Assembly: GCF_003332305.1 (NCBI RefSeq)
Contig: NZ_QOIO01000015.1
Span: forward strand, 1 to 64,000
Reading direction: 5' to 3'
DNA length: 64,000 nt
Source of the DNA: Microvirga aerophila
Lineage (GTDB): Bacteria; Pseudomonadota; Alphaproteobacteria; Rhizobiales; Beijerinckiaceae
The position numbers were made by a program, and so were the translations under genes. The notes beneath the pieces are model-generated. The model had not been told where the DNA came from. It was given only the letters and a program-made list of their open reading frames with translations, and ran no database searches. Every line of letters begins with the position of its first letter. The first letter of the stretch is position 1. Of this stretch, positions 52,288 through 60,567 are shown one piece after another.

Positions 52288-53248
52288 GGATCGCCCGGCT
52301 TCTCTCTTTGTCCTCGGCAGCCTCGTCGTGGCCTGCAGCGCCAAGGTCTCCCGTCTCCCTCAGCCAGGCGAATCGCTTTGCGCCGATGCTTTCACCATCG
52401 AAATCGGCGGCAAGGGTTTCAACCTGGCTCTCGGCGCTCACCGTCTCGGGGCAAGGACCGAAGGAATATTTGCTATCGGGAACGATCACTTCTCGCAACT
52501 GGCCCATAAGGTGTTCTCCCAAACGGGCCTCTCCCCGACGATGCTGCACCCGGTCGATGGGCCAACCGGAAGCGGCATCGGGTTTACGGGCGAGAGGGGC
52601 GAGAACTGCCTTGCGGTGTATCCGGGGGCAAACCGCCTTTTGTCCGCACACCACATCCGGGCGGTGGAGCAGGCCGTGCGGGGCGCCGGCTTGGTCGTGG
52701 CCCAATTCGAAATCGGCGACGAGCCCATCCTCGAAGCCTTTTCGCTCGCCCGCGCGGCGGGAGCCCGGACTGTGCTCAATCCGTCGCCCTACCGACCTGT
52801 CGATCCACGCATTCTCGAGCGCACATCCATTCTTGTTCTCAACCGGGTGGAGGCCGATTGCATTGCCGATAGCCTCGGCCTTGGTGACGCCGAGCCGGGG
52901 CTGTCGAGACCCTTTGGCCGGCTGGCCGACGCCCTGCTGGGTCGCGGCCTTGAGATGGTGGTGGTGACCCTCGGACGGGAGGGCGCGGTCGCCTACAAGC
53001 AGAACGCGATTCCCCTCCGCCAGCCCGCCTTTCCGGTCGACGCAGTCGATACCCTGGGCGCGGGTGATGCATTCACCGCGGGGCTGGTCACGGGTCTCAT
53101 GGAAGGCTTGTCCCTTTCGGACAGCCTGGAGCGGGCTGCGGCCTGCGGCGCCATCCTGTGCGAAAGGATCGGCGTGTTCGACGCTCTGCCCACCGTGACA
53201 GAACTGGGCCTGTTCATCAGAACCTGGGGCACGAGAATCCCGGCGTAA
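52286..53248 (+). CDS. PfkB family carbohydrate kinase
   Basis: A 320-residue sugar kinase. It has the substrate-binding GGKGFNLALGAHRLGA segment near the N-terminus, NPSPYRPVD, the NRVEAD motif, and the catalytic anion-hole motif DTLGAGDAFTAGL. This is close to the ribokinase group of the family, but the sugar cannot be named. The start is the ATG at 52286 or the one at 52271; neither has a clear ribosome site. It faces the GntR regulator across a very short gap. Confidence 0.9.
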   Translation: MDRPASLFVLGSLVVACSAKVSRLPQPGESLCADAFTIEIGGKGFNLALGAHRLGARTEGIFAIGNDHFSQLAHKVFSQTGLSPTMLHPVDGPTGSGIGFTGERGENCLAVYPGANRLLSAHHIRAVEQAVRGAGLVVAQFEIGDEPILEAFSLARAAGARTVLNPSPYRPVDPRILERTSILVLNRVEADCIADSLGLGDAEPGLSRPFGRLADALLGRGLEMVVVTLGREGAVAYKQNAIPLRQPAFPVDAVDTLGAGDAFTAGLVTGLMEGLSLSDSLERAAACGAILCERIGVFDALPTVTELGLFIRTWGTRIPA

Positions 53249-53266
53249 CCGAATTTGTTTTTGGAC

Positions 53267-53289
53267 TGGTTTTGGTATTGCCAAAACCA
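53267..53289. promoter_or_regulatory. TGGTTTTGG / CCAAAACCA perfect dyad downstream of the kinase gene
   Basis: A 9-base perfect inverted repeat with loop TATTG, 18 bases after the kinase stop. The outer TGGT...ACCA matches the core seen at 52271-52287, so it may be a second operator for the same GntR regulator. A terminator is less likely because no T-run follows. The rest of the 285-base gap up to 53534 shows nothing I recognise. Confidence 0.4.
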
Positions 53290-53533
53290 AGCCGTAAGTT
53301 ACTCTGGTGTCAGTTGAGTCGGCCCGGGAGCTGACAATGACCTCAAGCCTTTAAGGCGTTGCGTCCTGGCGATTGGGGACATCCCCGCAGTATCAAAGCC
53401 GAAGAATTTCAGGGGCCTGACGGATGCCAGGCACCCCGCATTCCGTCTCGCTTGGCGGGAAGTCTCTGCGCCCATGCGAGCGGCCGTAATCACCAGCAGC
53501 GTACTTGCGTTCCAACCGGAAGGAGCTGACCAA

Positions 53534-53878
53534 ATGGCCCGTGTATTCCTTGCCCTGATCTTCGTGTTGTCCCTGAGCCCGTTCGAGGCGCAATCCGCAG
53601 CGCTCGACAGTGAAGCCGAATGCAGGTCCATCTCCCAGGCGGATCTGTCCAGTTGCAGCTGCCAGGGCCGCTACTTCGAGAGCAAGCTTGGTCCCGACGA
53701 AGGGGCAGCCGCGCTGCATCTGGTTGGCCGCAGCTACGTATCGGAGCCTGGAATCACCCTGGCGAGCCTGTACGAGCGCTTCGGCGCCGCCACCTTGAAC
53801 AAGGTGGCCCAGAGCGTTCTGGAAACCCGGGGCGAGGTGGCCATCTACTGCCCCTTCAGCACGAACCTTAATGATTGA
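53534..53878 (+). CDS. Small secreted Cys-containing protein, unknown
   Basis: A 114-residue protein. The ATG at 53534 follows AGGAGCTG. Residues 1-22 are a signal peptide (ARVFLALIFVLSLSPFEAQSA). The mature part has a compact Cys group (AECRSISQADLSSCSCQGRYF) and a late Cys in VAIYCPF, which could form disulfides in the periplasm. The rest is predicted helical. No family is recognised. It ends just before the PQ-loop gene and may be co-transcribed with it. Confidence 0.6.
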   Translation: MARVFLALIFVLSLSPFEAQSAALDSEAECRSISQADLSSCSCQGRYFESKLGPDEGAAALHLVGRSYVSEPGITLASLYERFGAATLNKVAQSVLETRGEVAIYCPFSTNLND

Positions 53879-53880
53879 CC

Positions 53881-54300
53881 ATGCCAGTCACGCCAGCCGA
53901 CGTAGCTTTAGGCGCATTCACCCTATGCAACACGGTTCGGGTGTTCGCCTATCTGCCGCAGATCGTGAAGATCAGCCGCGATACGCAAGGCGCGGCCGTG
54001 ATCTCCTACACCACCTGGGCTCTCTTTGGCGTGTCCCATCTCTCCACGGTCGCTTACGCGGCTCTTGTGGTGACAGACTGGCGCATGGCGGTCATTTTCA
54101 GCGCCAACACCCTTTGCTGCGTAATCATCATTGGTGTGACCGCCTGGAAGCGCTCCGTGTTCAAGGCTAGCCAGAGGGGGCCGGCCTCGGCCTCGACGGC
54201 GAGCGCCTGTCTTGCGGGCGTACCAGCAGTCTCCCGTGAAGTCGCGGCAAACATAGCCATGAAGCCGGCTGCCATCGTGGGCCGTGCCGCGACATCCTGA
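53881..54300 (+). CDS. PQ-loop / SemiSWEET-like small membrane protein
   Basis: A 139-residue protein with three predicted membrane helices. The first contains AYLPQIVKISRDTQGAAVIS, the PQ-loop motif of SemiSWEET sugar carriers and related proteins. Two more helices follow, and then a poorly conserved Ala/Ser-rich tail. SemiSWEETs work as dimers of such three-helix units. The tail of about 45 residues is unusual. The start is the ATG at 53881, three bases after the upstream stop. Substrate unknown. Confidence 0.68.
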   Translation: MPVTPADVALGAFTLCNTVRVFAYLPQIVKISRDTQGAAVISYTTWALFGVSHLSTVAYAALVVTDWRMAVIFSANTLCCVIIIGVTAWKRSVFKASQRGPASASTASACLAGVPAVSREVAANIAMKPAAIVGRAATS

Positions 54301-54407
54301 GATTAGAGGCGGCAAGCCCGGTTCTGGCGGCGGACCAGCGGCTTATGACCGTATCGTAATTGCGCGTTTTGCGTATTCCCGGCGCTATTCTCTTGAGGAG
54401 CACTGCC

Positions 54408-54707
54408 ATGTTGGCGGGCTGGATCGACATTTTCGGCTATGCCGCATCGGGTCTGACACTTGCCACCTTTGCCCAGCGGACGATGCTGCCCATGCGCATT
54501 CTGGCGATTGGGGCAAATGTCTGTTTCATCGGGTACGGGGCCATGGGCATGTATCTGCCCGTCCTTGCCCTGCATCTCGTGCTGCTGCCGATCAATTTGG
54601 CCCGCCTATGCACGCTGATCGGCCCTTCCGGCGACAGGATGGAGAGCGCCCAACAGTCGCTCATCGATGACTCGCCTCTGCCAGGGGCGTCCAGCGGATT
54701 GCTCTAG
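54408..54707 (+). CDS. Small three-helix membrane protein
   Basis: A 99-residue protein starting at the ATG at 54408, with a GAGGAG site. Three or so membrane helices are present: WIDIFGYAASGLTLATFAQ, then LPMRILAIGANVCFIGYGAMGMY, then LPVLALHLVLLPINLARL. This three-helix module is like the membrane part found fused to cyclic-nucleotide-binding domains in other alphaproteobacteria. Here it stands alone with a short polar tail. It may be an ancestral or broken sensor module. No further function can be given. Confidence 0.65.
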   Translation: MLAGWIDIFGYAASGLTLATFAQRTMLPMRILAIGANVCFIGYGAMGMYLPVLALHLVLLPINLARLCTLIGPSGDRMESAQQSLIDDSPLPGASSGLL

Positions 54708-54788
54708 CGAATCGTGCGGTAAGCCGAATCCACGTTTGCGCGGCGAACGATGCGCCGCTCTTGAAGTGCGCCGGACCGGAAGGACTCA

Positions 54789-55247
54789 TCAGGCGGCCTT
54801 CGGGTACTCGGTCATGATCGCGTAAAGGGCCGCGGCGTCGCGGGTGGCGCGCACCCGCTCGATCAGGCCGGGCTCGCGCAGGACGCGGGCGACCCGCGAC
54901 AGCGCCTTGAGATGGTCCGCCCCGGCCCCTTCGGGGGCCAGGAGCAGGAACAGGATATCGACCCGTTGACCATCCAGGGCCTCGAACTCGATAGGCTTCT
55001 CCAGCCGCGCCATCAGGCCGAAGATGCGGGTCAGGCCCGGCAGCTTCCCGTGCGGGATGGCGATTCCCTCGCCGATTCCCGTGGAGCCGAGGCGCTCCCG
55101 CTGCAGCAGCGCCTCGAAGACGGCGGTCTGGTCGAGGCCCGTCAGCCGCGCCGCATGGAGCGCCAGCTCCTGAAGAGCCTGTTTTTTACCGTTGACGCGA
55201 AGCGCGGGCAGAACGGCTTGGGGGTCGAGGAAGTCCAGCAAGGGCAT
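54789..55247 (-). CDS. ptsN: Nitrogen PTS EIIA component PtsN
   Basis: A 152-residue EIIA-Ntr protein. It begins with LLDFLDPQAVLPALRVNGKKQALQELA, and the phosphorylated His is H66 in GIAIPHGKLPGL. It receives phosphate from NPr and regulates potassium transport, nitrogen and carbon metabolism. It lies downstream of hpf and rpoN on the same strand, the standard order for proteobacteria. The 80-base gap from hpf is short enough for one transcript. Confidence 0.95.
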   Translation of the reverse strand: MPLLDFLDPQAVLPALRVNGKKQALQELALHAARLTGLDQTAVFEALLQRERLGSTGIGEGIAIPHGKLPGLTRIFGLMARLEKPIEFEALDGQRVDILFLLLAPEGAGADHLKALSRVARVLREPGLIERVRATRDAAALYAIMTEYPKAA

Positions 55248-55327
55248 CGATCAAGCTGCATATGTTGTGAGGCCGATATGGCCTCGCACTGGTCCAAGCA
55301 AGTCCCGGGCCAAAACGGCAAAACCCG

Positions 55328-55906
55328 TCAAGACTGCGCCGGCGGAGGGTCGACCCATCCGATCGCCCCGTCGCCGCGGCGGTATACGACGTTCACGCGG
55401 CCGGAGCTAGCGTGGATGAACACCAAAGCGGCCGCGCCGGTCAAATCGAGCCGCATCACGGCGTCGCTCACCGATAGACGGTGCAGCTCCTTCGTGGTCT
55501 CCGCAATCACTACCGGGTGGTAACCCTCTTCCTCGATAGCCTCGTCGCTCGGGGCCTCGAACACCGAATAGGGCGCCGCGAGGCTGGGGCTGCGGCTGCT
55601 TCCGGAGGAGGCAGGGTGATCCTTGAGCCTCTGCTTGTAGCGGCGAAGACGCCGTTCGATCCGCTCGGCGCTCTGGTCGAAGCTGGCATAGGCGTCCTGG
55701 GCGGCCCCCGTGGCCTCGAGGGTCATGCCCGAATTCAGGTGAAGAACGCAATCCGTCCGGAAGCCGGCCCCGTCCCGGGTGACCGTCACATGGCCCGAAT
55801 AGCCCCCGTCGAAATACTTGGTCAGCGCGCCGGCCATGCGCGCCTGCACCTGGGACCTAAGGGCCTCGCCGATATCGAGATTCTTGCCGGATACCCTCAG
55901 TGACAT
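55328..55906 (-). CDS. hpf: Ribosome hibernation-promoting factor, long form
   Basis: A 192-residue long HPF. The N-terminal ribosome-binding domain starts SLRVSGKNLDIGEALRSQVQARM and includes the basic IERRLRRYKQRLKDH helix. After a variable linker comes the C-terminal dimerisation domain (YHPVVIAETTKELHRLSVSDAVMRLDLTG and the end VNVVYRRGDGAIGWVDPP). The long form makes 100S ribosome dimers in stationary phase. The ATG at 55906 begins the frame. It sits between rpoN and ptsN. Confidence 0.95.
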   Translation of the reverse strand: MSLRVSGKNLDIGEALRSQVQARMAGALTKYFDGGYSGHVTVTRDGAGFRTDCVLHLNSGMTLEATGAAQDAYASFDQSAERIERRLRRYKQRLKDHPASSGSSRSPSLAAPYSVFEAPSDEAIEEEGYHPVVIAETTKELHRLSVSDAVMRLDLTGAAALVFIHASSGRVNVVYRRGDGAIGWVDPPPAQS

Positions 55907-56084
55907 GGCGATCTCCTTGGTTCGTTTCCCCGTGCGCCCTTGAGCGGCGCACCATTCGGACCGGAAAAACCGGTTCTGCTTTTTCGCGCGATACGCTTGC
56001 CCGGACGGTTGCCGGTCGCGGTGAGTCTTGATGGGATGATGATGGTTTCAATGAGGTCAAAACCAGCCTTGAGGTTTTTATCGG

Positions 56085-57509
56085 TTACGATGCCTTCCGA
56101 CGATGCTTGCTCATTCGTCGCCGTTCGGCCGATGAGGGAATGCGGAGGGCCTCGCGGTATTTCGCGACGGTCCGGCGAGCGACTTCGATACCTTCCAGCT
56201 TCAATTTTTGGGCAATTGCATCATCCGACAGCACAGCTCCGGGGGCCTCGGCTCCGATCAACTGTCCAATCCGGTGCCGCACGGCATTCGACGAATGCCC
56301 GCCCTCGCCCGCGGCCGCATTGAAGAAATACTTCATCTGGAAGACGCCGCCAGCCGTGCCGATCGCCTTGTTGGCGACCACCCGTGAGACAGTTGATTCG
56401 TGCATGCCGATCGCTTCGGCCACATTCTTGAGGGTGAGCGGCCGAAAGGCCGCGACCCCGTGCCGGAAGAAGCCGTCCTGTTGCCGGACGATCTCGGTCG
56501 CAACCTTCAGGATCGTCTTCGCCCGCTGGTCCAGGCTGCGTGTGAGCCAATGGGCGCTCTGCAAGCATTCGGACAGAAAAACTTTCTCCTCGTCATTGCG
56601 CACCGCCTGGACGACCTGGGCGTGGTAGGTGCGGTCGAGAAGGATGCGCGGCAGGGTGTCGGGGTTGAGCTCGACCAGGAAGGCCCCATCGGGAGCGGCG
56701 CGGACGAAAACGTCGGGAACGAGCACGTCGATGGGCACGGACGTGAAGGCGAGGCCGGGTTTTGGCTTGAGACGGCGGATCTCGGCCAGCATGTCGGCCA
56801 GATCCTCCTCGTCGACGCCGCACAGCCGCTGGAGAGCCGCGAAATCCTGCCGCGCCACCAGGTCGAGGCGCGCGAGCAGCGCCTCCATGGCTGGATCGAG
56901 CCGGTCGCGATCGCGCAGCTGGATGGTCAGGCACTCGGCGAGATTCCGCGCGCCCACCCCCGGAGGATCGAAGCCCTGGATGAGCCGCAAACCCGCCTCG
57001 ACGGCGGCAGGTGACGCCCCGACCGCATCGGCGATGTCCTCCAAGTCCTCGGTGAGGTAGCCGGCCTCGTTCAGGCTGTGGATCAGGTGCTGACCGATGG
57101 CGCGCGCCTGGGGATCGGCGGATGCCAGGTCGAGCTGCGCCTCGAGATGCTCCGTGAGGCTCGCCGCGCGGGCAAGGGTCGCCTCCAGCTCGGGCTTGAT
57201 GTCGGTTTCGCCCCCGGACGCGCGGGTGGAGCCGCCCGATGAGGTTCCCTTGGGGACAGGCAGCGGCCGGGGAGCGCTTCCGCCCATGAAGCCGTCCGCG
57301 GACCGGGCGGTCTGGGCGCGGGATGCCGAAATACGCGGCAGCGCGCCGCCTTCCGCCTCCTGCAGGAGAGGATTTCGCTCGAGCTCGGCTTCCACATAGG
57401 CGCAAAGCTCGGCGTGGGAGAGCTGCAGAAGCTTGATCGACTGAAGCAGCTGCGGAGTCATCACCAGGGACTGGCCTTGGCGTAGTTCGAGCCGTTGCAT
57501 TGAACTCAT
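56085..57509 (-). CDS. rpoN: RNA polymerase sigma-54 factor
   Basis: A 474-residue sigma-54. Region I is MQRLELRQGQSLVMTPQLLQSIKLLQLSHAEL, given here as its conserved start. The core-binding domain is in the middle, with a helix-turn-helix region (VAEAIGMHESTVSRVV). The RpoN box ARRTVAKYRE is near residues 444-453. It directs polymerase to -24/-12 promoters of nitrogen, flagellar and other genes. It heads the rpoN-hpf-ptsN set. The start may be the first Met or the fourth codon. Confidence 0.96.
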   Translation of the reverse strand: MSSMQRLELRQGQSLVMTPQLLQSIKLLQLSHAELCAYVEAELERNPLLQEAEGGALPRISASRAQTARSADGFMGGSAPRPLPVPKGTSSGGSTRASGGETDIKPELEATLARAASLTEHLEAQLDLASADPQARAIGQHLIHSLNEAGYLTEDLEDIADAVGASPAAVEAGLRLIQGFDPPGVGARNLAECLTIQLRDRDRLDPAMEALLARLDLVARQDFAALQRLCGVDEEDLADMLAEIRRLKPKPGLAFTSVPIDVLVPDVFVRAAPDGAFLVELNPDTLPRILLDRTYHAQVVQAVRNDEEKVFLSECLQSAHWLTRSLDQRAKTILKVATEIVRQQDGFFRHGVAAFRPLTLKNVAEAIGMHESTVSRVVANKAIGTAGGVFQMKYFFNAAAGEGGHSSNAVRHRIGQLIGAEAPGAVLSDDAIAQKLKLEGIEVARRTVAKYREALRIPSSAERRRMSKHRRKAS

Positions 57510-57662
57510 GACGGCATCCAGCGAACCTCTCGCATGTCTTAAGCATGCCCTCTTGGTTTACTGCGCCGTCTGCCCGCCGTCAAAAGGGAAGGTTTCCTAA
57601 GGTTAGGTCTTGTTCATGATCCGACGTGGTCGCAGGCTCGCAGCCGGGCCTGCCGATCCTAT

Positions 57663-58232
57663 ATGGACAGGATCATTCATCCCGAACCGCGGGAGACGGG
57701 GATGCAGAACGACGAGCCGGAAGCCCCTGCCGCCTTGGACGAGGCGACGCTTGCCTTCGCGCAGCGGGTCTTCGGCCATGCTCGGGCCGGGCGCGCGGCG
57801 GAGCTGGCGAAACTCCTCGGAATGGGCCTTCCGGCGAATCTGCGCAACGAGAAGGGCGACAGCCTTCTCATGCTCGCGTGCTATCACGGGCACGTGGAGG
57901 CCGCCCGGCGGCTTCTGGAGCATGGGGCCGATCCGGAACTCGCCAACGATCGCGGCCAAACTCCTCTGGCGGGCGCGGCCTTCAAGGGCGATGCAGACAT
58001 GGCGCGGCTGCTCCTGGAACAAGGCGCGAGGGTCGACGGCGCGGGCCCGGACGGAAAGACCGCCCTGATGATCGCCGCCATGTTCGACCGCATGGAGATC
58101 GTGGAACTGCTGCTCGCCTCGGGAGCGGACCCGGCCGCAAGGGATGCCGGGGGCCTTACGGCCGCGGACGCAGCGCAGAAGATGGGCGCCTTGAACACCG
58201 GGGCCCGGCTGGCGCAGCCCAGCCAGGCTTGA
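57663..58232 (+). CDS. Ankyrin repeat protein
   Basis: A 189-residue protein (176 if the ATG at 57702 is used, which has a GGAGACGGGG site). It has at least three ankyrin repeats in residues 60-175: KGDSLLMLACYHGHVEAARRLLEHGADPE, RGQTPLAGAAFKGDADMARLLLEQGARVD and DGKTALMIAAMFDRMEIVELLLASGADPA. The N-terminal helix (LAFAQRVFGHARAGRAAELAKLL) caps the array. It is cytoplasmic and likely mediates protein contacts. It points opposite to the rpoN and lpt genes that flank it. Confidence 0.85.
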   Translation: MDRIIHPEPRETGMQNDEPEAPAALDEATLAFAQRVFGHARAGRAAELAKLLGMGLPANLRNEKGDSLLMLACYHGHVEAARRLLEHGADPELANDRGQTPLAGAAFKGDADMARLLLEQGARVDGAGPDGKTALMIAAMFDRMEIVELLLASGADPAARDAGGLTAADAAQKMGALNTGARLAQPSQA

Positions 58233-58252
58233 AGAGCCGAGAGGGTTATGAG

Positions 58253-58276
58253 CCGACCCCTCAGGATGAGGGTCGG
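58253..58276. repeat. Palindrome downstream of the ankyrin gene
   Basis: CCGACCC (58253-58259) and GGGTCGG (58270-58276) form a 7-base stem around a CTCAGGATGA-type loop, 21 bases after the stop of the ankyrin gene. The inner sequence belongs to the CCTCAGGATGAGG family seen near 12423. No T-run follows. Confidence 0.5.
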
Positions 58277-58335
58277 AGGCAGGAGCCGACCTGCTGAGGG
58301 TGAGGCTTGCACGGCTTGTCTCGTCCAGCCTCCTC

Positions 58336-59520
58336 CTAGGCCTTGGCCACGCCGACCGTGTCGGCCATCTGGGCCCCACGGGTGCCGAGGGGCTGATGAC
58401 TGCCCTCGGTGGTGTCCTTGGATGTCTGGTGCTCCATCTCGGCGTTGACCTCCGCACCCACCAGCACCACGATGCTGGAGATCCAGATCCACGTCATGAA
58501 GCCGATGACGGCGCCGAGGGAGCCATAGGTCTCGTTGTAGCTGCCGAAGTTCGACACGTACCAGGAGAACAGCATCGACACCGCGAGCCACAGCACCGCG
58601 GCCACGACGCCGCCGGGCGTCACCCATTTCCACTCCGCCTTGTCGCGGCTCGGGCCGAAGCGATAGAGCAGCGCCAAGCCGAGCACCACGCAGGCCAGGA
58701 GAACCGGCCACCGGGCAATCGACAGGAGCCATTCGGCCCTGCTCCCGAGCCCGATGAAATTCAGCAGGATCGGCAGAACGATGATTCCGCCAACCGCCGT
58801 GAGCAGGAACACGATGGCGCCCAGGGTGAAAGTCAGTGACATGAGGTTGAGCTTGATAAAGCTTCTCTTCTCCTCCTCGTCGTAGACGATGTTGAGGGCG
58901 TCGAAGACGGCCTTCATGCCCGCATTGGCGCTCCACAGCGAAATGACCAGACCAATCACAAAGCTCAGTCCCAGGGTTCCCCCGCCCTGCGAGGCGATGC
59001 GGGTGACCTGCTCGCGAATGATGTCGAGGGCCCCGCCCGGCATGATCCCCGACAGGGTGTTGAGGTGATCCTGGATCGTTACCGGGTCGGCGAAAAGGCC
59101 GTAGATGGACACCAGAGCGGCGATGGCCGGGAAGACGGCCAGCAACGCATAATAGGTGACGCCGGCTGCGACCGACATCACCCGGTCCTTGTTGAATTCC
59201 TCATAGGTCCGCCACAGGATGTCCTTCCATCCCTTGGCGGGAATCTCCGTCGGGGTGTCGGCGTGCCGGCCGCGTCCGCTCTCCTGGGTCGCCTGCTCCG
59301 GCGGCGCATGCTGCTTCTCGCCAAAGCCCCTGTCCGCACCGTCATCGCGACTACCGGCCCCATTCTGTTGCGGACGCCTGGCATGGGCGGGCCTTGCGGC
59401 GCGCTCGCTTCCGGCGATCACCCGGATCAGGGCCCAGCCGAGGACGACCGACATCATGGTGGCTATCGCGGTCGGAGACTGACCTTCGCGGGGTGGCTGG
59501 ACAGCAGGATTGTTCGCCAT
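58336..59520 (-). CDS. YihY/virulence factor BrkB family membrane protein
   Basis: A 394-residue inner-membrane protein of the YihY/BrkB family. After a long polar N-terminal part (residues 1-95) come six or so helices. Hallmarks are GVTYYALLAVFPAIAALVSIYGLF, LWSANAGMKAVFDALNIVYDEEEKRSF, and the end GSYNETYGSLGAVIGFMTWIWISSIVVLVGAEVNAE. The family was first taken for RNase BN in error and is linked to serum resistance; its transport role is not proven. It lies between lptB and the ankyrin gene. Confidence 0.88.
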   Translation of the reverse strand: MANNPAVQPPREGQSPTAIATMMSVVLGWALIRVIAGSERAARPAHARRPQQNGAGSRDDGADRGFGEKQHAPPEQATQESGRGRHADTPTEIPAKGWKDILWRTYEEFNKDRVMSVAAGVTYYALLAVFPAIAALVSIYGLFADPVTIQDHLNTLSGIMPGGALDIIREQVTRIASQGGGTLGLSFVIGLVISLWSANAGMKAVFDALNIVYDEEEKRSFIKLNLMSLTFTLGAIVFLLTAVGGIIVLPILLNFIGLGSRAEWLLSIARWPVLLACVVLGLALLYRFGPSRDKAEWKWVTPGGVVAAVLWLAVSMLFSWYVSNFGSYNETYGSLGAVIGFMTWIWISSIVVLVGAEVNAEMEHQTSKDTTEGSHQPLGTRGAQMADTVGVAKA

Positions 59521-59669
59521 GATCGGGCCGGGCCTCGTTGATCGGATGCCAAACGGACAGGCTTGGCTCCAATCTAACCTCTTGAGGAAGCGGCGGTTCC
59601 GGCAGCCGCGTGGCGTCGGCCCGCGATCACGATCCGATCGCCGGACTGCTCATACGGCGTTTCGACGCC

Positions 59670-60515
59670 CTAGAGGCGGAAATCCTCGCCGAGATAGAGG
59701 CGGCGCACGTCTTCGTTGGCCACGATGGCATCCGGGTGGCCTTCGGTCAGAACGCGGCCCGAATGGATGATGTAGGCGCGATCGATCAGGCCAAGGGTCT
59801 CGCGGACGTTGTGGTCGGTGATCAACACGCCGATGCCGCGGCGGGTCAGGTGCCGCACGAGGTTCTGAATGTCGCCGACCGCGATCGGGTCGATGCCCGC
59901 GAAAGGCTCGTCGAGCAGCATGAAGGTCGGCTCGCCGGCCAGCGCCCGGGCGATCTCGCAGCGCCGCCTCTCGCCGCCCGAGAGCGCGATGGACGGGGCC
60001 TTGCGCAGGCGCGTGATGTTGAACTCGTCGAGCAGCGCGTCGAGCTTGCGCTCGCGCTCCTTGCGGCTCGGCTCGACGATCTCGAGCACCGCCCGGATGT
60101 TGTCCTCCACGTTGAGGCCGCGAAAGATCGAGGCCTCCTGCGGCAGGTAGCCGATGCCGAGGCGCGCACGGCGGTACATGGGCAGCTGCGTCACCTCGTG
60201 GCCGTCGAGACTGATGACGCCCTTATCGGCCGAGACCAGACCGGTGATCATGTAGAAGATGGTGGTCTTGCCCGCGCCGTTGGGCCCCAAGAGGCCAACG
60301 GCCTCGCCGGCCCGCACATTGAGGGCGGCCTCATGCACCACCGTGCGGCCGCGATAGCTCTTCTGCAGTCCTTTGACGGCCAGCACGCCAGGTCCGCCGA
60401 AGACCGACACGGGTCCGGACGCCTCATAGAACTGGTGGCCGGGGGCGGCGAGCTCCGTCTCCAGGAGGCGCGAATCCGCCGGACGTGCTTGAGAGCGGTT
60501 GAAGAGTGGTTTCAA
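59670..60515 (-). CDS. lptB: LPS export ABC transporter ATPase LptB
   Basis: A 281-residue ATPase. Walker A is GPNGAGKTT (77-85), the Q-loop is YLPQEASIFRGLNVEDNI, the signature is LSGGERRR, Walker B is FMLLDEPFAGID, and the switch His is in ITDHNVRET. It drives lipopolysaccharide export with LptF/G at the inner membrane. A start at the TTG at 60515 is my best choice; an in-frame GTG a little later is possible, and no clear ribosome site helps. It follows lptA by about 50 bases. Confidence 0.93.
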   Translation of the reverse strand: MKPLFNRSQARPADSRLLETELAAPGHQFYEASGPVSVFGGPGVLAVKGLQKSYRGRTVVHEAALNVRAGEAVGLLGPNGAGKTTIFYMITGLVSADKGVISLDGHEVTQLPMYRRARLGIGYLPQEASIFRGLNVEDNIRAVLEIVEPSRKERERKLDALLDEFNITRLRKAPSIALSGGERRRCEIARALAGEPTFMLLDEPFAGIDPIAVGDIQNLVRHLTRRGIGVLITDHNVRETLGLIDRAYIIHSGRVLTEGHPDAIVANEDVRRLYLGEDFRL

Positions 60516-60567
60516 AGGGCCAATCGCTGCAATGGGAGGGATTTTACCGAAGCGGCTCCAAGTCGTC

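Noticed and set aside
56058-56077. AAAACC / GGTTTT hairpin after rpoN as a terminator
   Set aside because: The stem is only six mostly A-T pairs and the T-run is on the wrong strand for rpoN.
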